64,000 nucleotides of DNA from Microbacterium marinum (GTDB lineage: Bacteria > Actinomycetota > Actinomycetes > Actinomycetales > Microbacteriaceae): the NCBI RefSeq assembly GCF_014204835.1, contig NZ_JACHMD010000001.1, positions 2,976,001 to 3,040,000 of the forward strand. The letters run 5' to 3'. Each line of letters starts with the position of its first letter. Position 1 is the first letter of the stretch. The notes under the pieces are model-generated. The model was not told the DNA's origin. It searched no databases and worked only from the letters and a program-made list of their open reading frames with translations. Positions 40,555 through 51,616 of the stretch are shown one piece after another. The position numbers and the translations under genes were made by a program.

Positions 40555-41828
40555 GCGACGGGCTCCGCCACCTCGAGGCCGCCCAGGTACGGGCGGAGGA
40601 CCTCGGGGATGACGACCGAGCCGTCGGCGCGCTGGTGGGTCTCCAGGAGGGCGACGATCCAGCGGGTGGTCGCGAGCGTGCCGTTGAGCGTTGCGACCGG
40701 AGCCGTGCGGGCGCCCCCGCCCTCGACCGCCGGTCGGTGACGGATGTCGAGACGGCGCGCCTGATAGGTGGTGCAGTTCGAGGTCGACGTGAGCTCCCGG
40801 TAGGCGCCCTGGGTCGGGACCCACGCCTCGACGTCGTACTTCCGCGCTGCGGAGGAGCCCAGATCGCCGGCGGCCACGTCGATGACGCGGTACGCGAGGC
40901 CGAGGTCCTGCAGCATCCGCTCCTGCATCTCGACGAGACGCTCGTGTTCGGCTTCGGCGTCTTCCGGCGTCGTGTAGACGAACATCTCCAGCTTGTTGAA
41001 CTGATGCACCCGGATGATGCCGCGGGTGTCCTTGCCGTGCGAGCCGGCTTCGCGCCGGTAGCAGGTCGACCAGCCCGCGTAGCGCTTCGCGCCCGCCTCG
41101 AGGTCGAGGATCTCGTCCATGTGGTACCCGGCGAGGGGCACCTCGCTGGTCCCGACGAGGTAGAGGTCGTCGTCGTCGAGGTGGTACACCTCGTCGGCGT
41201 GCTGCCCGAGGAATCCGGTGCCGCGCATGACCTCCGGACGCACGAGGGTCGGCGGGATCATCGGGATGAAGCCCGCGGCGAGCGCACGCTCCATGCCGAG
41301 GTTCATGAGCGCCAGTTCGAGTCGTGCGCCGATTCCGGTCAGGAAGCTGAAGCGCGCCCCCGACACCTTCGCACCCCGCTCCATGTCGATGGCTCCGAGC
41401 AGTTCGCCGATCGCGAGGTGATCGCGCGGTTCGAAGTCGAACGCGACCGGCTCGCCGTGGGTGCGAAGCGTCACGAAGTCTGCCTCACCGCCGGCGGGCA
41501 CACCGTCGAGCACGATGTTCTCGATCTTCGCGAGCGCAGCCGTCGCGGCATCCTCGGCTGCAGCGACTGCCTGCTGCGCCGCCTTCACCCGATCACTGAG
41601 TTCCTTGGCCTGGGCGACGAGGGCCGCCTTCTCCTCCTTGGGAGCCTTGGCGACGGTCTTGCCGTGGGCGTTCTGCGCCGCGCGAAGCTCTTCGAACGAC
41701 GCGATCGCGGCACGGCGTTCGCGGTCGGCTTCGAGGGCGGCGTCGACGGTGTCGGGGGATTCGCCGCGCGCCTCCTGCGAGCGCTTCACGAGAGCGGGGT
41801 CGTCACGGAGGAGAGCGAGATCGATCAC
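40551..41828 (-). CDS. serS: Seryl-tRNA synthetase
   Basis: A 425-residue class II aminoacyl-tRNA synthetase that charges tRNA-Ser. The N-terminal coiled-coil arm (residues about 30-105) binds the long variable arm of the tRNA. The catalytic core has [36 protein letters not shown] (motif 2) and the motif 3 region [21 protein letters not shown]. Length and all blocks are normal. GTG 41828 has no ribosome site, but TAGACT ends 6 nt before it on the coding strand, so the mRNA is probably leaderless. Two tRNA-Ser genes lie within 4 kb. Confidence 0.97.
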   Translation of the reverse strand: MIDLALLRDDPALVKRSQEARGESPDTVDAALEADRERRAAIASFEELRAAQNAHGKTVAKAPKEEKAALVAQAKELSDRVKAAQQAVAAAEDAATAALAKIENIVLDGVPAGGEADFVTLRTHGEPVAFDFEPRDHLAIGELLGAIDMERGAKVSGARFSFLTGIGARLELALMNLGMERALAAGFIPMIPPTLVRPEVMRGTGFLGQHADEVYHLDDDDLYLVGTSEVPLAGYHMDEILDLEAGAKRYAGWSTCYRREAGSHGKDTRGIIRVHQFNKLEMFVYTTPEDAEAEHERLVEMQERMLQDLGLAYRVIDVAAGDLGSSAARKYDVEAWVPTQGAYRELTSTSNCTTYQARRLDIRHRPAVEGGGARTAPVATLNGTLATTRWIVALLETHQRADGSVVIPEVLRPYLGGLEVAEPVA

Positions 41829-41834
41829 ATCCCG

Positions 41835-41840
41835 AGTCTA
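41835..41840 (-). promoter_or_regulatory. -10 box TAGACT for leaderless serS
   Basis: TAGACT on the minus strand ends 6 nt before the serS GTG, with no ribosome site between them. Confidence 0.55.
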
Positions 41841-41924
41841 GTCGCGGCCTCCGCACGGACTCTCAGACCCATGGGCGCTCTCGCGCCGTCGCGCAAGGGG
41901 CGCGGACCGATCGATCGCGATCAT

Positions 41925-41930
41925 TACTCT
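41925..41930 (+). promoter_or_regulatory. -10 box TACTCT for the leaderless lipid kinase gene
   Basis: TACTCT ends 6 nt before the ATG at 41937, and no ribosome site is present between them. Confidence 0.45.
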
Positions 41931-41936
41931 GTACGC

Positions 41937-43094
41937 ATGGCGACCGACCAGGGCACGACGACCGGCCCCGACGACGAGCACGACCCGACCGAGGAGGGCG
42001 ACGTCATCCGCGAACCGGGCGACGTCTCCCCCGACACCACCGACGGCGAGACGGGCGAAGCCCGCCGGGTCGACGAGTCGGGGCAGCCCGAGCCGATGGA
42101 CGACGAGCCGGGCAGACCGAACCCGAAGGCGGCGCTGGTCTACAACCCGACCAAGGTCGACGGCGACGAACTGCGCGAGCTCGTGGCATCCCTCGCGAAG
42201 GATGCCGGATGGTCGGAGCCCCTCTTCTACGAGACCACCGTCGACGACCTCGGTGACGACGTCACGCGCCAGGCCCTCGACGAGGGAGTGAACGCGGTGC
42301 TGGTCGCCGGCGGTGACGGCACCGTGCGTGCGGTGAGCGAGGCGATGACGGGGAAGAAGGTGCCGCTGACGATCGTCCCGAGCGGAACCGGCAACCTGCT
42401 GGCCCGGAACCTCCGCCTGCCCCTCGATGACACGGAGGCGATGGTCGCGGCCACCTTCGACGGCGACACGATCGCGATCGACGTGGGCCTCGCCCGCATC
42501 CGCCGACCCGACGGCGAAACGGGCGAGCACGCGTTCGTCGTCATGGGCGGGATGGGGCTGGATGCCGCGATGATCGCGAACACCCGTAGCGACCTGAAGA
42601 AGAAGGTGGGCTGGGTCGCCTACGTCGACGGCGCCGCCCGCTCGCTCGCGCAGGCGAAGCCCTTCCCGGTGATGTACCAGGTGCCGCAGCATCGTCTGCA
42701 CCGGGCGAATGTGCAGAGCGTGCTGTTCGCGAACTGCGGGTCGCTGCCCGCGGGCCTGGAGCTGATCCCCGAAGCCTCGATCACCGACGGCGAACTCGAC
42801 ATCGCGATCCTGCAGCCGCGGAGCGCGTTCGGGTGGCTACTCGTGTGGCGACGTCTGGCGTGGGACAACAGCGTGCTCCGCAAGTTCCGCGCGGGGCGCC
42901 GGATCCTCTCGCTCCGCACCGCCGACAACTCCGTCCGTTACACGAAGGGCACAGGGATCGACCTGGCTGCCGAAGAGGCCCACCCGGTCCAGCTCGACGG
43001 CGACGAGTTCGGCGAGGCCACCCACGTCGCCGTCCGTGTCGCCGCCGGCGCCCTCACCCTCGCCGTGCCGCGCGGCCACCGCATCACCGCCTGA
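41937..43094 (+). CDS. Diacylglycerol kinase family protein (YegS/DgkB-like)
   Basis: A 385-residue lipid kinase. The first 60 residues are acidic and probably disordered. The ATP-binding motif GGDGT is at residues 125-129 and PSGTGN at 148-153. The C-terminal domain carries ELDIAIL and the final DGDEF block seen in the YegS family. It phosphorylates diacylglycerol or a related lipid at the membrane. No ribosome site precedes the ATG; a TACTCT box 6 nt upstream suggests a leaderless mRNA. It is divergent from serS, 108 bp away. Confidence 0.9.
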   Translation: MATDQGTTTGPDDEHDPTEEGDVIREPGDVSPDTTDGETGEARRVDESGQPEPMDDEPGRPNPKAALVYNPTKVDGDELRELVASLAKDAGWSEPLFYETTVDDLGDDVTRQALDEGVNAVLVAGGDGTVRAVSEAMTGKKVPLTIVPSGTGNLLARNLRLPLDDTEAMVAATFDGDTIAIDVGLARIRRPDGETGEHAFVVMGGMGLDAAMIANTRSDLKKKVGWVAYVDGAARSLAQAKPFPVMYQVPQHRLHRANVQSVLFANCGSLPAGLELIPEASITDGELDIAILQPRSAFGWLLVWRRLAWDNSVLRKFRAGRRILSLRTADNSVRYTKGTGIDLAAEEAHPVQLDGDEFGEATHVAVRVAAGALTLAVPRGHRITA

Positions 43095-43155
43095 CCGATC
43101 CGTCGGCATCCGTCAAGGGGCGGCGCCAGCGGGTGCCGCTGGCCAGGATGAGGGG

Positions 43156-44526
43156 ATGCCGTCTCCTTCGATCGTCTGGTTCCGCGACGACCTCCGGCTC
43201 GCCGACCACCCCGCGCTGCGCGCGGCGATCGACCGTGACGAGCCGATCGTCGGGCTGTACGTCCTGGACGAGGAGTCCCGCGACATCCGTCCCCTCGGCG
43301 GGGCAGCCCGGTGGTGGCTCCACCACTCACTCGCCTCGCTCGAGGAGCGGCTGCGCGAACGCGGCGGTCGCCTCATTCTCCGCCGAGGTCCCGCAGACCG
43401 GATCGTCCGCGAGACCGCCGCGGACCTGGGCGCCGGCGCCGTCTTCTGGAACCGGCGATACGGCGGGCCCGAGCGCGACATCGACGCCGGCCTGAAGCAG
43501 TCGCTCCGAGACGACGGCATCGAGGTCCGCTCCTTCGCGGGCTCGCTCCTGTTCGAGCCGTGGACGATCACGACGGGAGCCGGTACCCACTTCTCCGTCT
43601 ACAGCCCGTTCTGGCGGGCCTGCCTCGCCCAGCCCGCCCCGCGCTCACCGCTCCCCGAGCCGCGCAAGATCCAGGGCCCAAGCCGGACCCCGGCATCCGA
43701 TGACCTCGCCGATTGGGACCTGCTGCCCACCGAACCCGACTGGGCGGAAGGCTTGCGCGAGACGTGGGAGCCCGGGGAGCCGGCCGCTCGCCGCCGCCTC
43801 CGCGAGTTCCTGCGAGATGACGTCGACTCGTACGATCGGGCACGCGACCGCCCCAGCGCCGGGGCGACCTCGCTGCTCTCCCCGCGTCTGCGCTGGGGTG
43901 AGCTCAGCCCGCACACGATCTGGCACGCGAGCATCGAATCCGGCGACTCCAGCGGGTTCCTCTCCGAACTCGGCTGGCGCGAGTTCGCGTGGCACACGCT
44001 CTTCCACTTCCCCGACCTCGCGACGAAGAACCTGCGCAGCGAGTTCGACGCCTTCCCGTGGCCGCGGCTGAGCCCCGCCGCGCTCCGCGCCTGGCAACGG
44101 GGCCGGACGGGCTTCCCGATCGTGGATGCCGGGATGCGGGAGCTCTGGCGCACCGGCTACATGCACAACCGGGTGCGGATGATCACGGCATCCTTCCTCA
44201 TCAAGAACCTCATGATCGACTGGCGGCGCGGAGAGGAGTGGTTCTGGGACACCCTCGTCGACGCCGACGCGGCGAACAACCCGTTCAACTGGCAGTGGGT
44301 CGCCGGGTCGGGCGCCGACGCGGCACCCTATTTCCGGATCTTCAATCCCGAGCTGCAGGCGAAGAAGTTCGACGCCGAAGGACACTACGTCGGCGAGTGG
44401 GCGCCGGAGTACCGCGCGGAGGACGGGCAGCCTCCGCAGCCGATCGTCGACCTCGGCGCGACCCGGAAGGACGCGCTGGCCGCGTACGAGAAGGTCAAGC
44501 AGGCGTCCCGGTCGCGCACGTCCTGA
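43156..44526 (+). CDS. phr: Deoxyribodipyrimidine photolyase
   Basis: A 456-residue class I photolyase/cryptochrome that repairs UV-induced pyrimidine dimers with blue light and FAD. The N-terminal antenna domain begins IVWFRDDLRLADHPAL. The FAD-binding helical domain includes GATSLLSPRLRWGELSP, GRTGFPIVDAGMREL, GYMHNRVRM, and WFWDTLVDADAANNPFNWQWVAGSGADAAPYFRIFNP split across blocks, all conserved in CPD photolyases. The tryptophan electron chain region is intact. ATG 43156 has GATGAGGGG directly upstream. It stands alone, between the lipid kinase and the LLM oxidoreductase. Confidence 0.95.
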   Translation: MPSPSIVWFRDDLRLADHPALRAAIDRDEPIVGLYVLDEESRDIRPLGGAARWWLHHSLASLEERLRERGGRLILRRGPADRIVRETAADLGAGAVFWNRRYGGPERDIDAGLKQSLRDDGIEVRSFAGSLLFEPWTITTGAGTHFSVYSPFWRACLAQPAPRSPLPEPRKIQGPSRTPASDDLADWDLLPTEPDWAEGLRETWEPGEPAARRRLREFLRDDVDSYDRARDRPSAGATSLLSPRLRWGELSPHTIWHASIESGDSSGFLSELGWREFAWHTLFHFPDLATKNLRSEFDAFPWPRLSPAALRAWQRGRTGFPIVDAGMRELWRTGYMHNRVRMITASFLIKNLMIDWRRGEEWFWDTLVDADAANNPFNWQWVAGSGADAAPYFRIFNPELQAKKFDAEGHYVGEWAPEYRAEDGQPPQPIVDLGATRKDALAAYEKVKQASRSRTS

Positions 44527-44654
44527 CGACGGATGGCGCCTTCATCTCGCGACCCGCGGCCGCGGTACTCCCACGACGGGCGGTCGCGATCAAGAAGTGA
44601 GCTGACCGTGCGGCGCGGAATGCGACGCACCGGGCCGGGGTTGCAGTGGAGGAT

Positions 44655-45698
44655 ATGAGCACTGCGACCCCGGCCCTCTCCGTTCTCGACCTCGTCCCCG
44701 TCCGCACCGGACAGACCAGCGCGCAGGCGGTGACCGCGTCTCTCGCGGTGGCCGCGCGGGCCGATGAGCTTGGCTACCGGCGCTACTGGTTCGCCGAGCA
44801 CCACAACATGCCCGCGGTCGCCTCGACCACCCCGCCGGTGCTCATCGCCGCCGCGGCCGCTCGCACGCGCCGCATTCGGGTCGGCTCGGGCGGCGTGATG
44901 CTGCCCAACCACTCGCCGCTCGTGGTGGCGGAGCAGTTCGCCGCTCTCGAGGCCCTGGCGCCGGGTCGCATCGACCTCGGCATCGGTCGCGCGCCCGGGT
45001 CCGATCCGGTCATCACGCAGTTGCTGCGACAGTCGGGCACGACGAGCGACGTCGAGCGGTTCCCCCAGCACATCCGCGACATCCACTCGCTGGTCTCCCC
45101 CGAAGGCGCGTCGCTGCGGTTCACCTCGGGGGGAACTTACGACGTCCACGCGACCCCTGCGGCGACGACCGCGCCCGAAGTGTGGCTGCTCGGGTCGAGC
45201 GACTACTCCGCGCAGCTGGCCGCGAGCATGGGGCTTCCCTACGTCTTCGCGAACCACTTCTCCGGCGAGGGTCTGGACCGCGCGCTCGAGCTGTACCGTA
45301 CGCAGTTCCAGCCCTCCGAAACGCTGGCCGCTCCCCGCACCTTCCTGACCGCGAACGCGGTGGTCGCCGACACCGACGAGCAGGCCCGCGCGCAGATGCT
45401 CCCCCAGGCGCGCATGATGGCGCGGCTGCGGGGAGGTCGTCCGCTGGTCGCCCTCGAGACCGTCGAGCAGGCCGCCGCTGCAGAAGCCGTGGACGGGCTC
45501 GCCGCGCCGGTGCTCGAGACAATGCTCTCGCGCTCATTCGTGGGGACCGCCGACGACACCCGCACCCGTCTCGCCGAGTTCGCGACGCGCTACGGCGTGG
45601 ACGAGGTCATGATCTCGCCGGTCGCCGCCGCGACCGACGACGAGCCGATGGATGCCGCGGCATCCCGGATCCGCACGCTGGAGCTGCTGGCCGCCTGA
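44655..45698 (+). CDS. LLM-class flavin-dependent oxidoreductase
   Basis: A 347-residue luciferase-like monooxygenase of the group beginning LSVLDLVPV. The TIM-barrel fold is marked by YWFAEHHNMP, RIRVGSGGVMLPNHSPLVVAEQF and GRIDLGIGRAPG, which bind FMN. The substrate is unknown; these enzymes oxidise varied small molecules using reduced FMN from a partner. ATG 44655 follows GGAGGAT almost directly, so a GTG at 44646 is an alternative start. It is convergent with pheA. Confidence 0.9.
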   Translation: MSTATPALSVLDLVPVRTGQTSAQAVTASLAVAARADELGYRRYWFAEHHNMPAVASTTPPVLIAAAAARTRRIRVGSGGVMLPNHSPLVVAEQFAALEALAPGRIDLGIGRAPGSDPVITQLLRQSGTTSDVERFPQHIRDIHSLVSPEGASLRFTSGGTYDVHATPAATTAPEVWLLGSSDYSAQLAASMGLPYVFANHFSGEGLDRALELYRTQFQPSETLAAPRTFLTANAVVADTDEQARAQMLPQARMMARLRGGRPLVALETVEQAAAAEAVDGLAAPVLETMLSRSFVGTADDTRTRLAEFATRYGVDEVMISPVAAATDDEPMDAAASRIRTLELLAA

Positions 45699-45720
45699 CG
45701 GCGGCCGGCGAGGCGCGTGG

Positions 45721-46698
45721 TCAGGCCTCGGGCTCGCCCGAGACCAATCCGCGCAGCCAGTCCCGCGCCTCCACGAACACGTCGTCGGAGTAGCGGTCGG
45801 GATAGCGGACGATCGCGCGGTCGGCGCGCGGGTAAGAGCCGAGGTAGAGCACGCGCGGCGAGAACCGGCGGAGCCCCAGCAGCGCGTCGGCCATCCGCTC
45901 GTCCTCGATGTGACCGTCGGCATCGATGACGAACCGGTACCGGCCCAGGGCGTCGCCGATCGGACGTGAGGCCAGAAGCGACAGGTTGATCCCGCGGGTG
46001 GCGAACTGCTCGAGCAGTTCGAGCAGCGCGCCCGGGTGGTCCTCGGGGAGTTCGACGATCAGCGACGTCTTGTCCGCGCCTGTCGGGGCGGGCGGCGCGA
46101 CCGTGCGGCTCACGAGCACGAAGCGGGTGACCGCATGAGGGTTGTCACCGATCTTCTCGGCGAGCAGGTCGAGGTCGTGGAGCTTCAGGATGCCGGGAGG
46201 CGCGATCGCCGCGTCGGCGTTGATCGCGCCTTCGACGATCCCGACGGCCGCGGCGACGTTGCTCGTGGCCGGGATGTGCGAGTGCTCGGGCAGCTGCGCG
46301 GAGAGCCACGCGAGGCATTGGGCGTAGGCGACGGGGTGCGCGGCGATCACCGAGACGTCTTCGAGCCGCACGCCGCGATTCGCGACGAGCACGAACTCGA
46401 CGGGGACGAGGTACTCGCCGACGATGCGCAGCCCGGGGACGGTCGCGAGGGCGTCCTGGGTCGTCGAGACGCCGCCGTCGACGGAGTTCTCGATCGCGAT
46501 CATGGCGGCATCCGATCGCCCCTCGACGACGTCGGCGAGCGCTTCGCCGACGTTGCGGACGGGGCGCCAGTTCTGGTCGCGGGCTTCGGGGACCTGCGCG
46601 AGGGCCGCCTCTGTGAAGGTGCCGGCGGGTCCGAGGAAGCTGTACGTGCGCCGGACGGGCGCAGCATCGACGTCGGCGGCGGGGGACTCGGGTGTCAC
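45721..46698 (-). CDS. pheA: Prephenate dehydratase
   Basis: A 325-residue monofunctional prephenate dehydratase that makes phenylpyruvate for phenylalanine synthesis. The dehydratase domain (about 17-200) begins YSFLGPAGTFTEAAL and includes ENSVDGGVSTT and the catalytic Thr-Arg-Phe in PHAVTRFVLV. The C-terminal ACT domain (about 215-290; SLIVELPEDHPGALLELL, FVIDADGH) gives feedback inhibition by phenylalanine. Start is GTG 46698, overlapping the EamA exporter stop (GTGA), so exporter and enzyme are translationally coupled. Confidence 0.95.
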   Translation of the reverse strand: MTPESPAADVDAAPVRRTYSFLGPAGTFTEAALAQVPEARDQNWRPVRNVGEALADVVEGRSDAAMIAIENSVDGGVSTTQDALATVPGLRIVGEYLVPVEFVLVANRGVRLEDVSVIAAHPVAYAQCLAWLSAQLPEHSHIPATSNVAAAVGIVEGAINADAAIAPPGILKLHDLDLLAEKIGDNPHAVTRFVLVSRTVAPPAPTGADKTSLIVELPEDHPGALLELLEQFATRGINLSLLASRPIGDALGRYRFVIDADGHIEDERMADALLGLRRFSPRVLYLGSYPRADRAIVRYPDRYSDDVFVEARDWLRGLVSGEPEA

Positions 46699-47621
46699 GC
46701 GGACAGCCTAGTGGCCTGCCTCTCCCGCTCGATCCGTGCCGTCGGCGGCGCGGGACGCGGACGGATGCCGGTGACGAGCACACCCACGACGAGGATCACT
46801 CCCCCGATAGATTCGGCCGCTGTGGGCACCTCGCCCAGCAGCACGGCGGCCGAGGCCATCGCGACGATCGGTGCGAGGAGTATCCACGGAACGACCGCCG
46901 CTGAGGGGTTGCGCCCGAGCAGTTCGTTGAAGATCGCGTAGCCGACGATCGTGCACAGCACCGCCGTATACAGGGTGGACAGCGTCGCGGACCACCCGAA
47001 GGCCGCGAGACCCGAGCCGATCCGGTCGGGGCCCTCGATCGCGAACGAGAGCGCGAGCGCCGGAACCGGCACGACGAGCGCCGACCAGACCGTCAGGGAG
47101 AGCGATCCGAGCCGCCCGGCCCCGCGAACCGTTCCCGCCCGGCGCGCGATCACGTTGCCGATCGCCCACGACAGTGCGCCGCCGAGGCAGAGGACGACGG
47201 CGATCGCGGGCGCGTCACCGCCGCGGCCGAAGGCGACGATCGCGAGGCCGACGACGCCGAGCCCCACGCCGACGACCTGCGGCGGTGTAGGACGTTCGCG
47301 AAGCGCGCACGCGGCGATGACGATCGTGAGCACCGCCTGCGCCTGCAGCAGCAGCGCGGCGAGCCCCGGGCTGAGTCCGAGCGCCATCGAGGTGTAGAGC
47401 AGCCCGAACTGGCCGAGGCTCATGAACAGGCCCACCCCGACGACCGCGCGCCACCCGGTTTGGGGCCGCGGGACGAACAGCACCGCGAGCGACACCACGG
47501 CAAAGCGGATCGCGACGAACAGGAGGGGCGGGATCCCCGCCATCCCCCAGTCGATCACGACGAAGTTGAATCCCCACAGGGATGCCACGGCGGCGGCGAG
47601 GAGCATGTCTCGGCGGGTCAC
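46695..47621 (-). CDS. EamA/DMT-family transporter
   Basis: A 308-residue membrane protein with ten predicted helices in two EamA repeats (first near residues 8-130, second near 145-290). The N-terminus MTRRDMLLAAAVASLWGFNFVVIDWG is typical of RhtA/YdcZ-like metabolite exporters, given here in outline only. It may export an amino acid or related metabolite. Its stop overlaps the pheA start, hinting at an aromatic compound, though that is inference. A divergent LysR gene probably controls it. Confidence 0.88.
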   Translation of the reverse strand: MTRRDMLLAAAVASLWGFNFVVIDWGMAGIPPLLFVAIRFAVVSLAVLFVPRPQTGWRAVVGVGLFMSLGQFGLLYTSMALGLSPGLAALLLQAQAVLTIVIAACALRERPTPPQVVGVGLGVVGLAIVAFGRGGDAPAIAVVLCLGGALSWAIGNVIARRAGTVRGAGRLGSLSLTVWSALVVPVPALALSFAIEGPDRIGSGLAAFGWSATLSTLYTAVLCTIVGYAIFNELLGRNPSAAVVPWILLAPIVAMASAAVLLGEVPTAAESIGGVILVVGVLVTGIRPRPAPPTARIERERQATRLSA

Positions 47622-47648
47622 AGCGTCAGTCCATCCCGTCTAACAATG

Positions 47649-47665
47649 AAGCACAAGCAATGCTT
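47649..47665. promoter_or_regulatory. Inverted repeat AAGCA-N7-TGCTT, likely LysR operator
   Basis: A perfect 5-bp inverted repeat in the 72-bp gap between the EamA exporter and the divergent LysR gene. It covers the probable -35 region of the LysR gene, whose -10 is TAGCAT (47682-47687). Confidence 0.55.
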
Positions 47666-47681
47666 TCTGCGCTGGATTCGG

Positions 47682-47687
47682 TAGCAT
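47682..47687 (+). promoter_or_regulatory. -10 box TAGCAT for the leaderless LysR gene
   Basis: TAGCAT ends 6 nt before the ATG at 47694, and no ribosome site is present between them. Confidence 0.5.
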
Positions 47688-47693
47688 CTCTGC

Positions 47694-48611
47694 ATGATCG
47701 ATCTCGAGGCGGTCGTCTCACTGCGGACCATCGCGACCAGCGGATCCGTCGCGGCTGCGGCATCCGTCCTGGGATACACGCCCTCGGCGGTCTCGCAGCA
47801 GGTCAAACGCCTTGAGCGCGACATCGGGGTCGCGCTCCTCGAACGCGCCGGGCGCGGCGTCGTCCTCACCGAGGCCGCCACGCGGCTCGTGGTCGCGTCG
47901 ACGCCGATCCTCGCCGACCTGGAGCGCGTTCGCGCAGACCTGCAGGCACCCGGCGAGGCGCACGGGAGCCTCTCCGGCGAGGTGCGGCTCGCCGCGTTCT
48001 CGACCGTCGTCCGCGGCATGCTCGTTCCCCTGCTCGCCGAGCTCGCCGACGCCCACCCCGACCTCCGCCTGCCGCTGCGCGAGAGCGAGCCGTGGGAGAC
48101 GGTCGCGCTCGTCGCATCCGGCCAGCGCGACCTCGGCATCGTGCACCAGTGGGGCGGCGTCGCGCTGTCGCTGCCGGAACCGCTCGTCGCGACGCCGCTG
48201 TTCACCGACGTGGCCGACGTGATCCTCCACCGGAGCCACCCGCTCGCGGGCCGCGCCGAGCTCCGCCCCGAAGACCTCGGCGACGAGCGGTGGGTCGCGA
48301 CGTTCGACGCGACGATCTGCCGGCAATGGCTGCGCCGCCTCTTCGACGGGGTGTCCGGAGCGCCGCGCATCGTGCACGAGTCGATGGAGTTCGAGAACCA
48401 CCTCGAACTCGCCCGTGCCGGCGTCGCCGTCGCCCTCGTCCCCCGGCTCGGGCGAGGCGAGCTCGGCCCCGACCTCGTCGCGATCCCCACCGTCGCGCCC
48501 GCGTCGACGCGCGACATCCTCGCCGTGCACCGACGCACCCAGGCGGACTCCCCCGCGCTCCGCGCCGTGCTCGACGCGGTGGTCGCGCGGGCGGCGGATC
48601 TCGCAGGCTGA
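47694..48611 (+). CDS. LysR-family transcriptional regulator
   Basis: A 305-residue LysR regulator. The helix-turn-helix is at about residues 3-60 (LEAVVSLRTIATSGSVAAAASVLGYTPSAVSQQV, given in outline). The two-lobe effector domain starts near residue 92 (SGEVRLAAF). It is divergent from the EamA exporter and likely activates it in response to a ligand; the layout recalls LysR/exporter pairs such as LysG/LysE and ArgP/ArgO. The start is leaderless-type. Confidence 0.9.
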   Translation: MIDLEAVVSLRTIATSGSVAAAASVLGYTPSAVSQQVKRLERDIGVALLERAGRGVVLTEAATRLVVASTPILADLERVRADLQAPGEAHGSLSGEVRLAAFSTVVRGMLVPLLAELADAHPDLRLPLRESEPWETVALVASGQRDLGIVHQWGGVALSLPEPLVATPLFTDVADVILHRSHPLAGRAELRPEDLGDERWVATFDATICRQWLRRLFDGVSGAPRIVHESMEFENHLELARAGVAVALVPRLGRGELGPDLVAIPTVAPASTRDILAVHRRTQADSPALRAVLDAVVARAADLAG

Positions 48612-48713
48612 GCGATCGCGGCATCCGCCGCCCGGCTGAGCACACGCTGGTGATCACCGCAAGAGCTCCGACACGAACGACCCGTGCGGGCCACCACCTG
48701 GCAGACTGAGTGC

Positions 48714-50354
48714 ATGAGCCGCGCCGGACAGCCAGCCGAATCCTCTGACCTGATCGATGTCGACGAGCTGATCGCCGCCTATTACGATCGCAAGCCGGAT
48801 GCCGCAGTCCCGGCGCAGCGCGTCGCGTTCGGCACGAGCGGACACCGCGGCTCGTCGCTGTCCACGAGCTTCAACGAGGACCACATCCTCGCCACCACGC
48901 AGGCGATCGTCGAGTACCGCGCCGCGCAGGGGATCACCGGTCCCCTGTTCCTCGGACGCGACACCCACGGGCTGTCCCTGCCGGCCGAGCGCACCGCGAT
49001 CGAGGTGCTCGTCGCGAACGGCGTCGACGTCCGCGTCGACTCGCGCGACGCGTGGGTGCCGACCCCCGCGCTCAGCCACGCGATCCTCGCGTACAACCAC
49101 GGTCGCGCCGAGGGCGACCCGGGCCGCGCCGACGGCATCGTCGTCACCCCCTCGCACAACCCGCCTCGCGACGGCGGCTTCAAGTACAACCCGCCGCACG
49201 GCGGGCCCGCCGACACCGACGCCACCGGCTGGATCGCCGAACGCGCGAATGCCCTCATCGAAGGCGGGCTCGCCGACGTGAAGCGCGTCCGCCACGCCGA
49301 CATCGACGCCGATGCGCTCGGCGACTATGACTTCCGCGAGGGATACGTCGCCGACCTGGCCTCGATCATCGACGTCGAGGCGATCGCGCGGGCGGGCGTG
49401 CGCATCGGCGCCGACCCCCTCGGCGGCGCCTCGGTGGAGTACTGGGCGCTGATCGGCGAGCGCTACGGCCTCGACCTGACCGTCGTGAACCCCGAGGTCG
49501 ACCCGACCTGGAAGTTCATGACCCTCGACTGGGACGAGAAGATCCGCATGGATCCGTCGTCCCCGTCGGCCATGGCCTCGCTCGTCTCGCGGCGCGATGA
49601 GTTCGACATCCTCACCGGCAACGACGCCGACGCCGACCGGCACGGCATCGTCACGCCCGACGCGGGTCTCATGAACCCGAACCACTTCCTCGCCGTCGCG
49701 ATCGACTACCTGTACCGCCATCGCGAGGGGTGGCCCGCGGATGCCGCGATCGGCAAGACCCTCGTCTCGTCGATGATCATCGACCGTGTCGCATCGTCGC
49801 TCGGGCGCACCCTCGTCGAGGTGCCGGTCGGCTTCAAGTGGTTCGTGCCCGGCCTCATCGACGGTTCGGTCGCGTTCGGCGGCGAGGAATCCGCTGGTGC
49901 GTCGTTCCTCCGCAAGAACGGCACCGTGTGGACCACCGACAAGGACGGCATCCTGCTGTGCCTGCTGGCCGCCGAGATCCTCGCCGTCACCGGCAAGACC
50001 CCCTCGCAGCGGTACGCGGAGCTCGAGGCCGAGTACGGCTCCTCCGCCTACCAGCGTGTCGACGCCCCGGCATCGGCGGAGCAGAAGGCCGCGCTCTCGA
50101 AGCTGTCGGGCGACGCCGTGTCGGCGAGCGAGCTGGCCGGCGACCCCGTGACGGCGAAGCTGTCGCACGCGCCCGGCAACGGCGCGGCGATCGGCGGCCT
50201 GAAGGTGCAGACCGAGTTCGCGTGGTTCGCCGCACGCCCGTCGGGCACGGAGGACGTCTACAAGCTCTACGCCGAGAGCCTCAAGGGTCCCGAGCACCTC
50301 GCCGAGGTGCAGGAGCAGGCCCGGGCCGTGGTCGCCGCCGCGCTGGGGTCCTGA
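48714..50354 (+). CDS. pgm: Phosphoglucomutase (alpha-D-glucose phosphate specific)
   Basis: A 546-residue phosphohexomutase that interconverts glucose 1- and 6-phosphate. The phosphoserine loop is [11 protein letters not shown] with S147, the magnesium loop is [10 protein letters not shown], the sugar-binding motif is GGEESAGAS, and the phosphate-binding C-terminal motif is [10 protein letters not shown]. Length matches the Pgm group with the extended N-terminus. It lies 83 bp before galE, linking glucose 1-phosphate from galactose breakdown to glycolysis. No ribosome site is seen; CAGACT ends 6 nt before the ATG. Confidence 0.95.
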   Translation: MSRAGQPAESSDLIDVDELIAAYYDRKPDAAVPAQRVAFGTSGHRGSSLSTSFNEDHILATTQAIVEYRAAQGITGPLFLGRDTHGLSLPAERTAIEVLVANGVDVRVDSRDAWVPTPALSHAILAYNHGRAEGDPGRADGIVVTPSHNPPRDGGFKYNPPHGGPADTDATGWIAERANALIEGGLADVKRVRHADIDADALGDYDFREGYVADLASIIDVEAIARAGVRIGADPLGGASVEYWALIGERYGLDLTVVNPEVDPTWKFMTLDWDEKIRMDPSSPSAMASLVSRRDEFDILTGNDADADRHGIVTPDAGLMNPNHFLAVAIDYLYRHREGWPADAAIGKTLVSSMIIDRVASSLGRTLVEVPVGFKWFVPGLIDGSVAFGGEESAGASFLRKNGTVWTTDKDGILLCLLAAEILAVTGKTPSQRYAELEAEYGSSAYQRVDAPASAEQKAALSKLSGDAVSASELAGDPVTAKLSHAPGNGAAIGGLKVQTEFAWFAARPSGTEDVYKLYAESLKGPEHLAEVQEQARAVVAAALGS

Positions 50355-50424
50355 GCGCTGGGGTCCTGAGCGGGCTGGGGTCCTGACCGCGCGGCATCCG
50401 TCGGGAGCGTGCTCGTCACCCCAG

Positions 50425-50430
50425 TAGGCT
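50425..50430 (+). promoter_or_regulatory. -10 box TAGGCT for leaderless galE
   Basis: TAGGCT ends 7 nt before the galE ATG at 50438, and no ribosome site is present. Confidence 0.5.
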
Positions 50431-50437
50431 CGGGACC

Positions 50438-51415
<978 letters not shown>

Positions 51416-51616
51416 CCGGCGCGCTGGCTGGCGCTGCCGCGCGCTGACTGTCGCCGCGCGCTGCCCGGTCGCGAATGCGCCGGTTTGTGCCGAGCGCGTC
51501 GCCTCTTGCGCGGCAATACCGGGCGCTGTCGGCGCGGAGGGGCGCTCTCGAGCGCAGCGAACGGGCCTCGCTCGCGCGAGACGCGGTGCGCTCGCGAGAG
51601 GGGGCGCGCGGGCGCG
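51416..51616. other. GC-rich gap between convergent galE and LacI genes
   Basis: It contains several short repeats and palindromes (GCGCGCTG repeated near the start; GCGCTC/GAGCGC near 51540; CTCGCGAG near 51590), probably acting as terminators for both genes. No coding sequence is convincing. Confidence 0.4.

Noticed and set aside
40455..41936. Long upstream extension of the lipid kinase frame
   Set aside because: It runs antisense through serS; the leaderless ATG at 41937 matches the family N-terminus.
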